A stretch of DNA of 27,182 nucleotides. Source: JBBRMG01 sp038230955 (GTDB taxonomy: Bacteria; Patescibacteriota; Doudnabacteria; UBA920). The notes beneath the pieces are model-generated. The model was not told the DNA's origin. It worked only from the letters and a program-made list of their open reading frames with translations, and searched no databases. The stretch is taken from contig JBBRMG010000015.1 in the NCBI GenBank assembly GCA_038230955.1, positions 1 through 27,182 of the forward strand. The letters run 5' to 3'. Both the position numbers and the translations under genes were made by a program. Below are positions 5,583 to 13,114 of the stretch, piece by piece; within the stretch, counting starts at the first letter, position 1; every line of letters starts with the position of its first letter.

Positions 5583-6038
5583 ATGTCATTTAAAATTACT
5601 ATCCTTGGCTTTGACCAGGGGTACACTTATCATCAGCAGTTCATAGAAAAAGCGAAAGCTCAAAACTATGAGCTCCACATAGTCACCTCTCCGAAAGATG
5701 TAGCCAATCCTATGGCGGAAATTGATCTGCCAAAAGACACCGCCCTATTCGTCGTTTTGGCGAAAGACAGGTGTCCGGGGTTAATCAGCACGCTGGATTT
5801 GCTCGAGCAAATTGATCGTGACATTCCGCGCGTCGGCATTGTGCCCGCCGATATGCTCGGCTATTTCCTGGAGATTTGGGAAGGCTCCACCACCGGTCCA
5901 ACTTTCGGGTCAGATCAGCACCCCATGGCCGCCATAGCAATCGCACTCAAACGATGCGAAGCCAAACGTGCCATGCACGTTCCCATTTGGGCTGATGTCC
6001 GTATACCACCCGAGGCCTATGGCCTCGACATAAACTAG
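5583..6038 (+). CDS. Hypothetical cytosolic protein (151 aa)
   Basis: No family is recognised. Alternating hydrophobic strands and amphipathic helices (KITILGFD; LHIVTSP; ALFVVLAKDR; PRVGIVPADM) suggest a small alpha/beta Rossmann- or receiver-like fold. There is no signal peptide or membrane helix. The start is well supported by AAGGA about 11 nt upstream, stronger than most starts in this window. It is monocistronic, divergent from mnmA, and ends in a long 3' region with two hairpins. Confidence 0.7.
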   Translation: MSFKITILGFDQGYTYHQQFIEKAKAQNYELHIVTSPKDVANPMAEIDLPKDTALFVVLAKDRCPGLISTLDLLEQIDRDIPRVGIVPADMLGYFLEIWEGSTTGPTFGSDQHPMAAIAIALKRCEAKRAMHVPIWADVRIPPEAYGLDIN

Positions 6039-6041
6039 TTC

Positions 6042-6119
6042 CTTGCAACCCGTATAACCTCCGCGGGTAATGCAAGAAAGCCGTCGTCGTAACTTTGGTT
6101 ACACGGCGGTCTTTTTTTT
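6042..6119 (+). terminator. Two 3' hairpins, the second a Rho-independent terminator
   Basis: The first hairpin, CTTGCA-ACCCG (6042-6052) with CGGGT-AA-TGCAAG (6064-6076), has 11 bp and no T-tract. The second, 6081-6109, has a GTAAC-TTTG-GTTAC tip on a CCGTCGT/ACGGCGG base and is followed by a T run at 6112-6119. Confidence 0.8.
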
Positions 6120-6135
6120 CAAAATTGCTACAAAA

Positions 6136-6696
6136 TTATTTCTTAGCTTTCCGCGCTTGTTTCATTCCCCCACTCGTGGCCAAAGTTTTCATATCTTTCA
6201 TACGATCCACAAAAACAAAACCGTTTAAATGGTCCACTTCATGTTGAAACACCCGTGCAATGAAATCGGAGTGGGTTTCTGTATGGACGCTCCCCTGCTC
6301 ATCATAGTACTTCACCACTATTCGTTTAGCTCGTGGCACTTGCCCCCATAACAGTGCCCGGCCAGTATCGTCGGAACAACTCAAGCATCCTTCCCAACCC
6401 AATTCCTGGTCTTTAGAATAACTGACAATTTTTGGATTGATAATTACTGTTTTCGGAAATGGTACTACGTCTTTTCGATTGATAGTTTTCTTCACTTCAA
6501 TAACTGCCAACTGTAACGACTGCCCTATTTGGGGCGCCGCTAAGCCCACCCCTACACCGCTTACCGTCGCAAACATATTAGCAATTAGCGTTTGAATTTT
6601 GGTACCAGCAATATTTTTCACTAAAACAGATTTAGCGCGCTGGCGCAAAACCGGATTACCGAACTGAGTCAATTTCAATTTTTTCGTGACAGCCAT
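6136..6696 (-). CDS. def: Peptide deformylase
   Basis: Removes the formyl group from the N-terminal methionine of new proteins at the ribosome exit. 186 residues. All three metal-site motifs are intact: GVGLAAPQ at 49-56, EGCLS at 102-106 (cysteine metal ligand) and HEVDH at 152-156 (two histidine ligands and catalytic glutamate). A basic C-terminal tail (KQARKAKK) may contact the ribosome. It starts 5 nt after the ybaB stop with AAGG nearby, so the two form an operon, expressed from the promoter before ybaB. Confidence 0.96.
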   Translation of the reverse strand: MAVTKKLKLTQFGNPVLRQRAKSVLVKNIAGTKIQTLIANMFATVSGVGVGLAAPQIGQSLQLAVIEVKKTINRKDVVPFPKTVIINPKIVSYSKDQELGWEGCLSCSDDTGRALLWGQVPRAKRIVVKYYDEQGSVHTETHSDFIARVFQHEVDHLNGFVFVDRMKDMKTLATSGGMKQARKAKK

Positions 6697-6701
6697 ACCG
6701 A

Positions 6702-6983
6702 TTAACCTTGCATCATAGAACCAAACTTCGACTGCAGCATTTTCTTATGCTTGCTGTTCAGGTCTTCCAACGCGGCTCGAATGTGGCGAGCTACTTCTGC
6801 TTTATCACCCGCAACTTCAGGAGCCACTTCTACACTTAATACTTTTTGGTTTCCATCTACTGTAATTCTAATCTTACCGCCACTAGAAGCACCGGTCACT
6901 GTTTCAGCTCCCAACAACGCTTCAATCTGCTTAGCCTGCTTACGCATTTCATTAACGTCCTTGATCTTATCAAATATTCCCAT
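6702..6983 (-). CDS. YbaB/EbfC family nucleoid-associated protein
   Basis: A small DNA-binding protein usually encoded with dnaX-recR, here with peptide deformylase. 93 residues: an N-terminal helix rich in K, E and Q (KDVNEMRKQAKQIEALL), a glycine-rich turn, the conserved beta strands KIRITVDGNQKVLSVEV, then a C-terminal helix (HIRAALEDLNSKHKKML). This is the tweezer-like dimer fold. Length and order match the family. No clear Shine-Dalgarno. Confidence 0.92.
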   Translation of the reverse strand: MGIFDKIKDVNEMRKQAKQIEALLGAETVTGASSGGKIRITVDGNQKVLSVEVAPEVAGDKAEVARHIRAALEDLNSKHKKMLQSKFGSMMQG

Positions 6984-7052
6984 AATGCGGTGTTAAATTA
7001 AAAATAAAGGCTTTAGTACAAGTCGCCTCCAATAGTGACTTTATCAGTAGTC

Positions 7053-7061
7053 ATTATAGCA
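7053..7061 (-). promoter_or_regulatory. Extended -10 promoter for ybaB-def
   Basis: On the minus strand TGCTATAAT is a perfect -10 with the TGn extension (hexamer at 7053-7058). It lies between the end of the reductase gene and ybaB and predicts a leader of about 60 nt with a small GACT..AGTC hairpin. Confidence 0.6.
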
Positions 7062-7066
7062 AAATC

Positions 7067-7759
7067 TTAGAAAATTTCCAGCTTAATGCGCTTTGGATCT
7101 TGCCCCGCCTTTAGCAGCAAAGCCCGCATATCCATAACCATTTCTTTGCCGCCACAAACATAAAAAGTATAATCTTTCAGAACCGGGTAACTCACCGAAA
7201 TGTAAGTAGTCACTCGTCCTATTTCTCCCGGCCAATGAGACTGAGGGCGACTCAATGTGGGAATGAATTTAAAGTTTTCATAATCCGACGTTAAGTGAGT
7301 GAACTTATCATAATAAAAAACATCCTCCTCGCTCCGTAAACCAAACAACAACCTCACTGGTTGCACATAACCACGGACTAACATATCAGTAACCATAGAG
7401 GAAAATGGAGCTATACCTACGCCGGTAGCAATAAAAAATATGGGGTGCTCGAAGTTCTGCACAGTGAATGACCCTAGGGGTCCCCGCATAACAACATCAC
7501 TCCCAATTTGTAATGCTTTTACAAAATCGGAACCGACACCACTAGGTAAAATCTTAACGCAAAAAGACAGGGATTCATTATTAATTCCTGTTGGCGGCGT
7601 CACAATAGAGTAAGAGCGGAATTGATCACCAATTTTGAACTGCATAAATTGCCCTGCTTGATACAATATTTCCTCTGGCGCCAAAAGTCGCACAGTCAAT
7701 TCGACCACGTCTAGCGTTAAATATTTTAGTTGGGTTACTTGGGTTAAAAATTCCTGCAT
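7067..7759 (-). CDS. Ferredoxin-NADP reductase-type FAD oxidoreductase (230 aa)
   Basis: Transfers electrons between NAD(P)H and a carrier through FAD. The N-terminal beta-barrel has the FAD motif RSYS (48-51). The NAD(P)-binding half has ATGVGIAPF (111-119), a short beta-alpha stretch (LLFGLRSEEDVFY) and the C-terminal YVCGGKEMV. It has no fused iron-sulfur or globin domain, so the partner is separate. The membrane-fused relative at 24159 in the same window is a paralogue of this domain. Substrate unknown. Confidence 0.88.
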   Translation of the reverse strand: MQEFLTQVTQLKYLTLDVVELTVRLLAPEEILYQAGQFMQFKIGDQFRSYSIVTPPTGINNESLSFCVKILPSGVGSDFVKALQIGSDVVMRGPLGSFTVQNFEHPIFFIATGVGIAPFSSMVTDMLVRGYVQPVRLLFGLRSEEDVFYYDKFTHLTSDYENFKFIPTLSRPQSHWPGEIGRVTTYISVSYPVLKDYTFYVCGGKEMVMDMRALLLKAGQDPKRIKLEIF

Positions 7760-7774
7760 AAAACTTTGTTATAC

Positions 7775-8545
7775 CTAAAATAGTGTCGCTGGTTTTGTTG
7801 AAGCAGCTTTGGTGCTCGCTAATCGATAAACACAAAAGTCGCAATTAGCACTTGGCGTCGGCAACTCTCCTTGCAAACATTGCCACGCATCTTTAATCAC
7901 GCCATCAATCCATGAATCGTCACCAGTATACGGAATGACTTTGATATCAAACTCTAACTTCGCGTCAAACGCTTCTTTATCGCGCTTGCCATTACAGTAG
8001 ACAAAATAACCAACCGGCGAAACCTTATACCCGTTCTGTCGAAATAACCATTGGTAAATTTCCATTTGATGCTTATACCCATCCTGCCAGGCCGCATCCA
8101 ACGACACTTCTCCGTCTTTGGCCGTGCTTTTATAATCCACAATCATCAGTTCACCATTAGGCGAAACCCAAATATCATCCACTGCTCCACCAATTATTAA
8201 ATTGGTTTTTTTATGCAAAAAAGTAATGCCTTTGAAATTCTCGCGCCAAATATCTAAATCAGCATGGGCATAAGGAACAGCATCAATGCCGTAAGCTGCC
8301 ATTAACGGGTGGGCCGTGTTTTTAGCACGATGAATATCAAACTCCTTTTTTAAAAGATGATCCACAGCCGAATTTAAATTAAACGGGAATCCCGGCGGCT
8401 GGCCGACACCTAATCGGCGATCCATATAAAAACAATGGGGGCAGTTTAGAAATGCCTCAAGTTTACTTCGAGATAATTTAAAAGGCTCGCGCGAATTCGG
8501 GTCGTACAAATTCTTCGAGCGCTTGCCAGAATAATAATCGGACAT
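7775..8545 (-). CDS. PD-(D/E)XK nuclease superfamily protein with four cysteines
   Basis: A 256-residue RecB/Cas4-like nuclease fold. Catalytic pattern: AVDDIW (D123/D124), then IVDYKS (D137, K139), then the superfamily Q-motif QMEIY (160-164). CPHC (35-38) near the N-terminus and CDFC (235-238) near the C-terminus bracket the domain as metal or Fe-S cysteines do in Cas4, AddB and RecB-like proteins, though the spacing is not the classic one-plus-three. No CRISPR array or other cas gene is in the window, so this is more likely a stand-alone repair or housekeeping nuclease. The ATG sits one -10 distance from a TATAAT, suggesting a leaderless message. Confidence 0.82.
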   Translation of the reverse strand: MSDYYSGKRSKNLYDPNSREPFKLSRSKLEAFLNCPHCFYMDRRLGVGQPPGFPFNLNSAVDHLLKKEFDIHRAKNTAHPLMAAYGIDAVPYAHADLDIWRENFKGITFLHKKTNLIIGGAVDDIWVSPNGELMIVDYKSTAKDGEVSLDAAWQDGYKHQMEIYQWLFRQNGYKVSPVGYFVYCNGKRDKEAFDAKLEFDIKVIPYTGDDSWIDGVIKDAWQCLQGELPTPSANCDFCVYRLASTKAASTKPATLF

Positions 8546-8560
8546 GCATTAATTATACCA
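8543..8560 (-). promoter_or_regulatory. Leaderless extended -10 promoter of the nuclease gene
   Basis: TGGTATAAT (hexamer at 8552-8557, minus strand) is followed by TAATGC and then the ATG at 8545. The usual start distance of 6-7 nt places +1 on or next to the A of ATG. Confidence 0.55.
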
Positions 8561-8562
8561 CT

Positions 8563-8889
8563 TTACTGCGATATATAGCGGTATTTTTCAATATCGAGTG
8601 TTAAATCGGGGCTTACTGTTAATCCATCTCCTTCCAATAGCTGTTTTTGCAGCTCCGGCGTACAAAACATATTTCCTTTAATCGATATATGCCCGGCACT
8701 GTTTAGTACGCGCCACCATGGCAAATTAGAACTGCCATCAAACCGACTCAAAATACCTCCGACTTGGCGGGCAGCTCTGGGTGAGCCGGCGTATGCTGCC
8801 ACCTGGCCATAGCTCATGACCTTGCCTTGTGGAATGGAAGTAACAATTTCCAGCACGCGGGCTTTGAAACCGGTATCATGATTTTGCAT
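8563..8889 (-). CDS. Alkyltransferase-like protein (ATL, MGMT homologue lacking the catalytic cysteine)
   Basis: Binds O6-alkylguanine in DNA and hands the lesion to nucleotide excision repair instead of repairing it. The 108 residues equal the MGMT DNA-binding domain alone. The helix-turn-helix (SYGQVAAYAGSPRAARQVGG, 26-45) contains the arginine finger R41. The active-site PCHR of true methyltransferases is replaced by PWWR at 57-60, so cysteine is absent and no alkyl transfer is possible. Known ATLs have tryptophan in the first of these positions; the second tryptophan replaces the usual histidine. It follows the TPR gene by 4 nt and is probably in the ABC operon. Confidence 0.92.
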   Translation of the reverse strand: MQNHDTGFKARVLEIVTSIPQGKVMSYGQVAAYAGSPRAARQVGGILSRFDGSSNLPWWRVLNSAGHISIKGNMFCTPELQKQLLEGDGLTVSPDLTLDIEKYRYISQ

Positions 8890-8893
8890 ATTG

Positions 8894-9625
8894 TTAACTT
8901 AACGAGTTCACCGTTTTTCTTAATTTTTTCATTTGATCCATGCGAACGCTAATGTCATGCTCATCAATTAATTCTTGCGCCAATTTCTCAGCCGCATCTA
9001 AGTGTTGGGTTGCTTTTGCCTTGTCGCCCAAAAAAACATAAGCTTGAACATAACGGCCATGCATTCCTGACAAAATAATTAATTTATGAAACGGGCGTAA
9101 CTCCTCATTATGTTCTACCAATGTCAAAGCTTCAGCTAACCTTGTTAAACCACTTGAGTCCCCGGCCAAAACCAAAGACAAACCATAGTGTCCCAAATAT
9201 TCGGCATAACGTCCCCTATTCTTGCTTGGTCCTTCCAAATCTAGCAACTCAATTGCTTGCTCAAATAATTCAACCGCTTTACCATTGTCTTTTTTAACCA
9301 AAAAATAATCGCCTTGACGCAAGAGCATATCAGCTTTTGCCACCCCGGAAATATTATGCGCTTCGGCAAGTCGTAACCCATTTAGTGTGTCTCCAAACAT
9401 CAACTCGTAATAAATATCCTTACCAGTAGACTGGGCTAGGTGTTTATATATTAACAACCGATGGCCCAGCACGGTAATAATATCTGCCGGTCGTTGTGAG
9501 TCTGCCGCAGCAATTAATGCTTCATCCAAGTATTGCAATGCCGCCGCATGCTCCCCATGCTCGCGAGCCATTTCACCCCGCTCAATCATCTGCTGAATAT
9601 TTTCAGGGGTATTGTCGCCGGCCAT
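8894..9625 (-). CDS. TPR-repeat protein (243 aa)
   Basis: Helical repeats of the tetratricopeptide type run through the protein (for example GEHAAALQYLDEALIAA, NGKAVELFEQAIELL, GDKAKATQHLDAAEKLA), with no signal peptide, so it is a cytosolic scaffold. Partner unknown. The start is supported by GGGAG just upstream, inside the end of the permease gene, with only one base between that stop and this ATG. The tight coupling suggests it works with, or is expressed in proportion to, the ABC-2 exporter. Confidence 0.82.
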   Translation of the reverse strand: MAGDNTPENIQQMIERGEMAREHGEHAAALQYLDEALIAAADSQRPADIITVLGHRLLIYKHLAQSTGKDIYYELMFGDTLNGLRLAEAHNISGVAKADMLLRQGDYFLVKKDNGKAVELFEQAIELLDLEGPSKNRGRYAEYLGHYGLSLVLAGDSSGLTRLAEALTLVEHNEELRPFHKLIILSGMHGRYVQAYVFLGDKAKATQHLDAAEKLAQELIDEHDISVRMDQMKKLRKTVNSLS

Positions 9626-9626
9626 A

Positions 9627-10730
9627 TTACTCCCAGCGAAACACGTTAATGGCGACTACAAAAATAATCACGCCCCAAACTCCCAAACCAAGTAACTCCA
9701 ATGGGATTTGGGTCAGATGAACTCCTTCATTGGCAATGCGGCGTAATGCATCAGCCAAAAAAGTTAAGGGGAAATAGTCAGTGACCACTTTTAGCCAATG
9801 AGGAAAAGCATCACGGGAAAAGAAGATACCGGAAAGCAACAACATTGGTAATTGAATAACGTTGGCCAACGGTGCGACTTGGTTTTCGTCTTTGGCGTAT
9901 CCAGCAATAGCGAATCCAAATCCTAAAAATACCAAGATTCCCAAAATTAAAACTAAAGTAAATTCAAAGTAATTGCCAATCATGTGGAATTTAAAGAATA
10001 TCACTCCCAAAGACAACAAAATTCCTACCGTAATTAAGCCAATAATTAAACGTGTAAAGGCTTGGGCTAAGATGAAGTTACGGGGGTGAATTGGGGTAGC
10101 TTGAATGCGCCGCAAAGCCCCACTGGCTTTGAGCGACACAAATGCAAATGATACGCCGAATATACCCAACTGCATTATTGTCATGGCCAAAATGCCGGGC
10201 AGAATAAAATCAAAAAAATTGAGATTATTGGTTTTTACTCCGGATGAATCGACGCTAATAATTTGTGGGCTATTATTAATTTTACTATTGAATCCGGCAA
10301 TCACTTGACCAATGATTAAATTAGCAACTTGGCCATTTTGAGGTTTGCCTTCATTGAAGTGAGTAATAACTTTAGTGGAAGCCAATGCATGCGTCTTGCT
10401 GTCAACCGCGCCAAAATCCGCGGGAATAATGACTTGCAAATCTGTATTGCCTTTTCCCAGGTCCGTCCGAGCGGTGTCTTCCGACACTTCATTGATTTTC
10501 AAAGCGCTAATACTTTTTAATGTACTTATAAGTTGCTGAGAAATATCGCTGTGAGCATTATTTGTAATATCCACTTTGACAGAAGAATTATTACTCCTAG
10601 ACAGAAACCCAAAGACAGCTAGCAAAGCCAACGGAAAAATAATTGTGAAAATAATAGCGCCGCGGTTGCGATAATACATCTTCATAGATGCCACCGCTAA
10701 AGTTTTAAGCGATTTAAATGTATGGTTCAT
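9627..10730 (-). CDS. ABC-2 type transporter permease
   Basis: The membrane half of an ABC exporter (drug, lipid or polysaccharide type). An N-terminal helix (GAIIFTIIFPLALLAVFGF) is followed by a ~150-residue extracytoplasmic domain with ISQQLISTL and TDLQVIIPADFG-type sequence. Five more helices come at the C-terminus, including the conserved PFPHWL-like FFSRDAFPHWLKVV..FPLTFLADALR loop. I chose the ATG at 10730; the frame is open to a TTG at 10757, which would add nine residues just after the ATPase stop, but its AAGGAG is 14 nt away. It pairs with the ATPase upstream. Confidence 0.9.
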   Translation of the reverse strand: MNHTFKSLKTLAVASMKMYYRNRGAIIFTIIFPLALLAVFGFLSRSNNSSVKVDITNNAHSDISQQLISTLKSISALKINEVSEDTARTDLGKGNTDLQVIIPADFGAVDSKTHALASTKVITHFNEGKPQNGQVANLIIGQVIAGFNSKINNSPQIISVDSSGVKTNNLNFFDFILPGILAMTIMQLGIFGVSFAFVSLKASGALRRIQATPIHPRNFILAQAFTRLIIGLITVGILLSLGVIFFKFHMIGNYFEFTLVLILGILVFLGFGFAIAGYAKDENQVAPLANVIQLPMLLLSGIFFSRDAFPHWLKVVTDYFPLTFLADALRRIANEGVHLTQIPLELLGLGVWGVIIFVVAINVFRWE

Positions 10731-10759
10731 GTTTGTCTTTATTCTGAGATTGGCCAAGG

Positions 10760-11521
10760 CTAATCTCGGAGCTCCTTGCCGGTTAAGTCAATAAATACAT
10801 CTTCTAAAGTTGCTGGTGCTACTTCTGTGTGTGGCTTAAACCCGCGCGCCAACAATTGCTGAATTAAATTAGCAGGCGTGTCGAGCGCCACAATTTTACC
10901 ATCATCCATAATAGCCACTCGGTCGCACAACACCTTGGCTTCATCCATATAGTGGGTAGTTAAAATAATAGTGGTGCCTTTGGCTTTAATCTGTTCAATT
11001 AGCTCCCACAAATTGCGCCGAGCTTGGGGATCTAGTCCGGTCGTTGGTTCATCTAAAAAAATCATAATCGGCCGATTGACTAAAGTTGTAGCAATGCTGA
11101 AGCGTTGCTTTTGGCCGCCCGATAACTCTTTGGCAGTAGCCTTAGCTTTTTCTTCCAAGCCCACTTCGCGCAGCAATTCCATATAATCATTGTCTTGATC
11201 GTACAAGTCGCTAAACATTTTCAGCAACTCGACTAAATTCAAGTTTGGAAAAAACGATGATGACTGCAACTGAATGCCAATGCGCTCTTTAATCGCGTAC
11301 GGGTCTGTAGTGGTATTGATGCCGTCCAAAATAACTGTGCCCGAAGTAATGTCACGCAACCCTTCTATCATTTCCAAAGTCGTGGTTTTACCAGCACCAT
11401 TAGGACCAAGAATCCCAAACACTTCGCCTTTATTTACGGAGAAAGACACCCCTTTAACTGCTTCAAAACCTTTGTCATATGTCTTGCGCAAATCTGTGAC
11501 TTGCAGTAATGGTTCGTTCAT
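10760..11521 (-). CDS. ABC transporter ATP-binding protein (DrrA/CcmA-like)
   Basis: Energises the ABC-2 permease encoded next. 253 residues: Walker A GPNGAGKT (39-46), Q-loop region near LQSSSFFPNL, signature LSGGQKQR (about 134), Walker B IMIFLDEP (about 153) followed by the D-loop TGLDP, and the switch histidine in LTTHYMDEA. The C-terminal ~50 residues match the regulatory tail of DrrA-type exporters (PATLEDVFIDLTG). The start ATG lies only 9 nt after a TGCTATAAT, so this message is nearly leaderless. First gene of a likely four-gene operon (ATPase, permease, TPR, ATL). Confidence 0.95.
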   Translation of the reverse strand: MNEPLLQVTDLRKTYDKGFEAVKGVSFSVNKGEVFGILGPNGAGKTTTLEMIEGLRDITSGTVILDGINTTTDPYAIKERIGIQLQSSSFFPNLNLVELLKMFSDLYDQDNDYMELLREVGLEEKAKATAKELSGGQKQRFSIATTLVNRPIMIFLDEPTTGLDPQARRNLWELIEQIKAKGTTIILTTHYMDEAKVLCDRVAIMDDGKIVALDTPANLIQQLLARGFKPHTEVAPATLEDVFIDLTGKELRD

Positions 11522-11530
11522 AGTTGTACT

Positions 11531-11539
11531 ATTATAGCA
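11531..11539 (-). promoter_or_regulatory. Extended -10 promoter of the ABC exporter operon
   Basis: TGCTATAAT on the minus strand (hexamer at 11531-11536). The predicted start is about 3 nt before the ATG at 11521, leaving no room for a Shine-Dalgarno site. Confidence 0.6.
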
Positions 11540-11590
11540 AAAAACAGCTAACTCTGTTAGTTATCACTAATGGTTTTATTTGTGCTGATA

Positions 11591-11983
11591 TTACATGCCG
11601 GGCATTGGAACTGTTTCCCAAATACCCATAACGCTACCTTCGGTGTCAATGAAGTAGGCCACAAAACCCATAGCCCCAACTGGCATCTTGCCTTCCAATA
11701 TCGTGCCGCCGTTAGCAGTAATCTTAGTCACCGCCTCATCAATACTAGGAACGTCTATGACTATTACTGGCTGAGAACGCTTCTCACCTTTTTTATAAAA
11801 GCCGCCGCCAATGTAGCCTGGCTTATCTGGCATGTGGGTTTCGGCATTAATCGGGCCGGTAGTGGCCATCATATAACTCATTTCCGGCATTGGAGTAATC
11901 TGCCAGCCAAAGGTGTCTTCGTAAAACTTCTTGGCCCGGTCGTTATCAACAACGGGAACTTCAAAATGGATTACACTATTCAT
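11591..11983 (-). CDS. VOC (glyoxalase/dioxygenase) superfamily protein
   Basis: 130 residues with two beta-alpha-beta-beta-beta modules. The N-terminal module opens with IHFEVPVVDNDRAKKFYEDTFGW; H6 and a C-terminal glutamate in MGIWETV are candidate metal ligands. The second module contains VIVIDVPSIDEAVTKI. The family includes glyoxalase I, fosfomycin and bleomycin resistance proteins and many of unknown substrate. The closest look is the small 'VOC family protein' with GYIGGGFYKK, common in many bacteria. Substrate not inferable. Confidence 0.9.
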   Translation of the reverse strand: MNSVIHFEVPVVDNDRAKKFYEDTFGWQITPMPEMSYMMATTGPINAETHMPDKPGYIGGGFYKKGEKRSQPVIVIDVPSIDEAVTKITANGGTILEGKMPVGAMGFVAYFIDTEGSVMGIWETVPMPGM

Positions 11984-12003
11984 ATATTTTTTATTAATTT
12001 TTA

Positions 12004-12102
12004 CTAATCTAAGCTCATTATATCAACCAATAAATAAATGTCTATGGTCGGCTCATCATACGGATGCGCCACTTTTATGGCCGCTACAACTTTATAATTC
12101 AT
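12004..12102 (-). pseudogene. 32-codon fragment with NIF3/YqfO-like C-terminal motif
   Basis: A short frame opening with ATG inside the rsgA stop (ATGA, 4-nt overlap), encoding MNYKVVAAIKVAHPYDEP then TIDIYLLVD. The AHPYDEP..DIY phrase is the C-terminal hallmark of the ~100-aa YqfO/NIF3-C-like (CutA-fold) proteins. Only the last ~30 residues are present, and no in-frame upstream part is seen. It is either the relic of a gene fused or deleted against rsgA, or a genuine coupled microprotein. The perfect 4-nt coupling and intact frame keep the second option open. Confidence 0.5.
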
Positions 12103-13058
12103 GAAGTTCTTTTTTTTCGTTGCTTAATATTATAACTGTCTTTTTTTGATGATTGCTTGTTCATTAATTTTAAGTACCCCTCAAAATGTTTGGCATCTAT
12201 GTCCCCTGCTTTCAGAGCGGCTTGAACGGCGCAGCCTTCACTCTTAATATGATCACACCCCGGATAGCGACACTGTAGCGCCAACGCTTCTATGTCGGCG
12301 AACACATCCATAGTGTCTTCTGGAGTGTCGATAACGGCCAACTCGCGCATTCCTGGCGTGTCTATCAAATAACCTCCTCGGGGCAGGGCAAACAATTGCC
12401 GGCTTGTGGTAGTGTGGCGGCCACGGCCGTCATATTCCCGGATTGCTTTCACCTCCTGTGTGTCGCTTTGTAATAACCAGTTGGTGATAGTAGACTTGCC
12501 GGCGCCAGATGAGCCAAGCAGTACAGCAGTTATGTCATTCGTAAAATACTGTAAAATCGATTCCATACCGGTGCCGGTTTTAGCACTAACAACTTCTATA
12601 TCGACAGTAGGCGCGATTTCCCGTACCTGACGCTCGTAATCCGTTGCATTATCCACGCGGTCGGATTTGTTTAAAATAATCACCGGCTGAATTTGGCTCT
12701 GCTCAGCCAATAACAAATAACGTTCTAACCGGCGTAAACTAAAATCGTTATCTAGTCCCATGGTGATCAACATTACATCTACATTAGTGACGAGCACTTG
12801 CTGATCATCGCCGCCAGCGGATTGGCGAATTACTTCGGTCTTGCGAGGTAAAATGTTTTCAATAACTGCTAAGCCGTCAGACGTGCGACTGAATTCCACA
12901 AAGTCCCCCACTTTTGGAAAATCGGTTGTGCCGTTTTCTTTGAGATGAAATTTGCCACGAACGGTGGCTGTCAGCTCTTCCTCACCAATACGAATAATGT
13001 AATTAGTTTTGTGCTCCTCAATAACTCGGGCCTGTGGCTCTGGTGAAGTACTTGTCAT
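12099..13058 (-). CDS. rsgA: Ribosome small subunit-dependent GTPase RsgA
   Basis: A late 30S assembly factor that hydrolyses GTP on the subunit and is released from it. 319 residues with N-terminal OB fold, circularly permuted GTPase and C-terminal zinc finger. Motifs in permuted order: G4 NKSD (about 137), G5 SAKTG, G1 GSSGAGKST (about 182), G3 DTPGMRE (about 236), then zinc finger C-x4-C-x-H-x5-C in CRYPGCDHIKSEGC. The basic tail (KQRKKRTS) is typical. The ATG lies about 7 nt from a TGGTATACT box, so the message may be leaderless. It is divergent from the non-coding RNA promoter at 13115. Confidence 0.96.
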   Translation of the reverse strand: MTSTSPEPQARVIEEHKTNYIIRIGEEELTATVRGKFHLKENGTTDFPKVGDFVEFSRTSDGLAVIENILPRKTEVIRQSAGGDDQQVLVTNVDVMLITMGLDNDFSLRRLERYLLLAEQSQIQPVIILNKSDRVDNATDYERQVREIAPTVDIEVVSAKTGTGMESILQYFTNDITAVLLGSSGAGKSTITNWLLQSDTQEVKAIREYDGRGRHTTTSRQLFALPRGGYLIDTPGMRELAVIDTPEDTMDVFADIEALALQCRYPGCDHIKSEGCAVQAALKAGDIDAKHFEGYLKLMNKQSSKKDSYNIKQRKKRTS

Positions 13059-13065
13059 AGCCCTT

Positions 13066-13074
13066 AGTATACCA
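13066..13074 (-). promoter_or_regulatory. Extended -10 promoter of rsgA
   Basis: TGGTATACT on the minus strand (hexamer at 13066-13071), with 7 nt to the ATG at 13058. No -35 of quality is seen. Confidence 0.5.
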
Positions 13075-13114
13075 TTCTTGACAAAACACTGCTGTAGTCA
13101 TCTAGTACAACTGC

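Noticed and set aside
7775..8545. Cas4 with a CRISPR locus
   Set aside because: No CRISPR array or other cas gene is visible; the cysteine spacing also differs.
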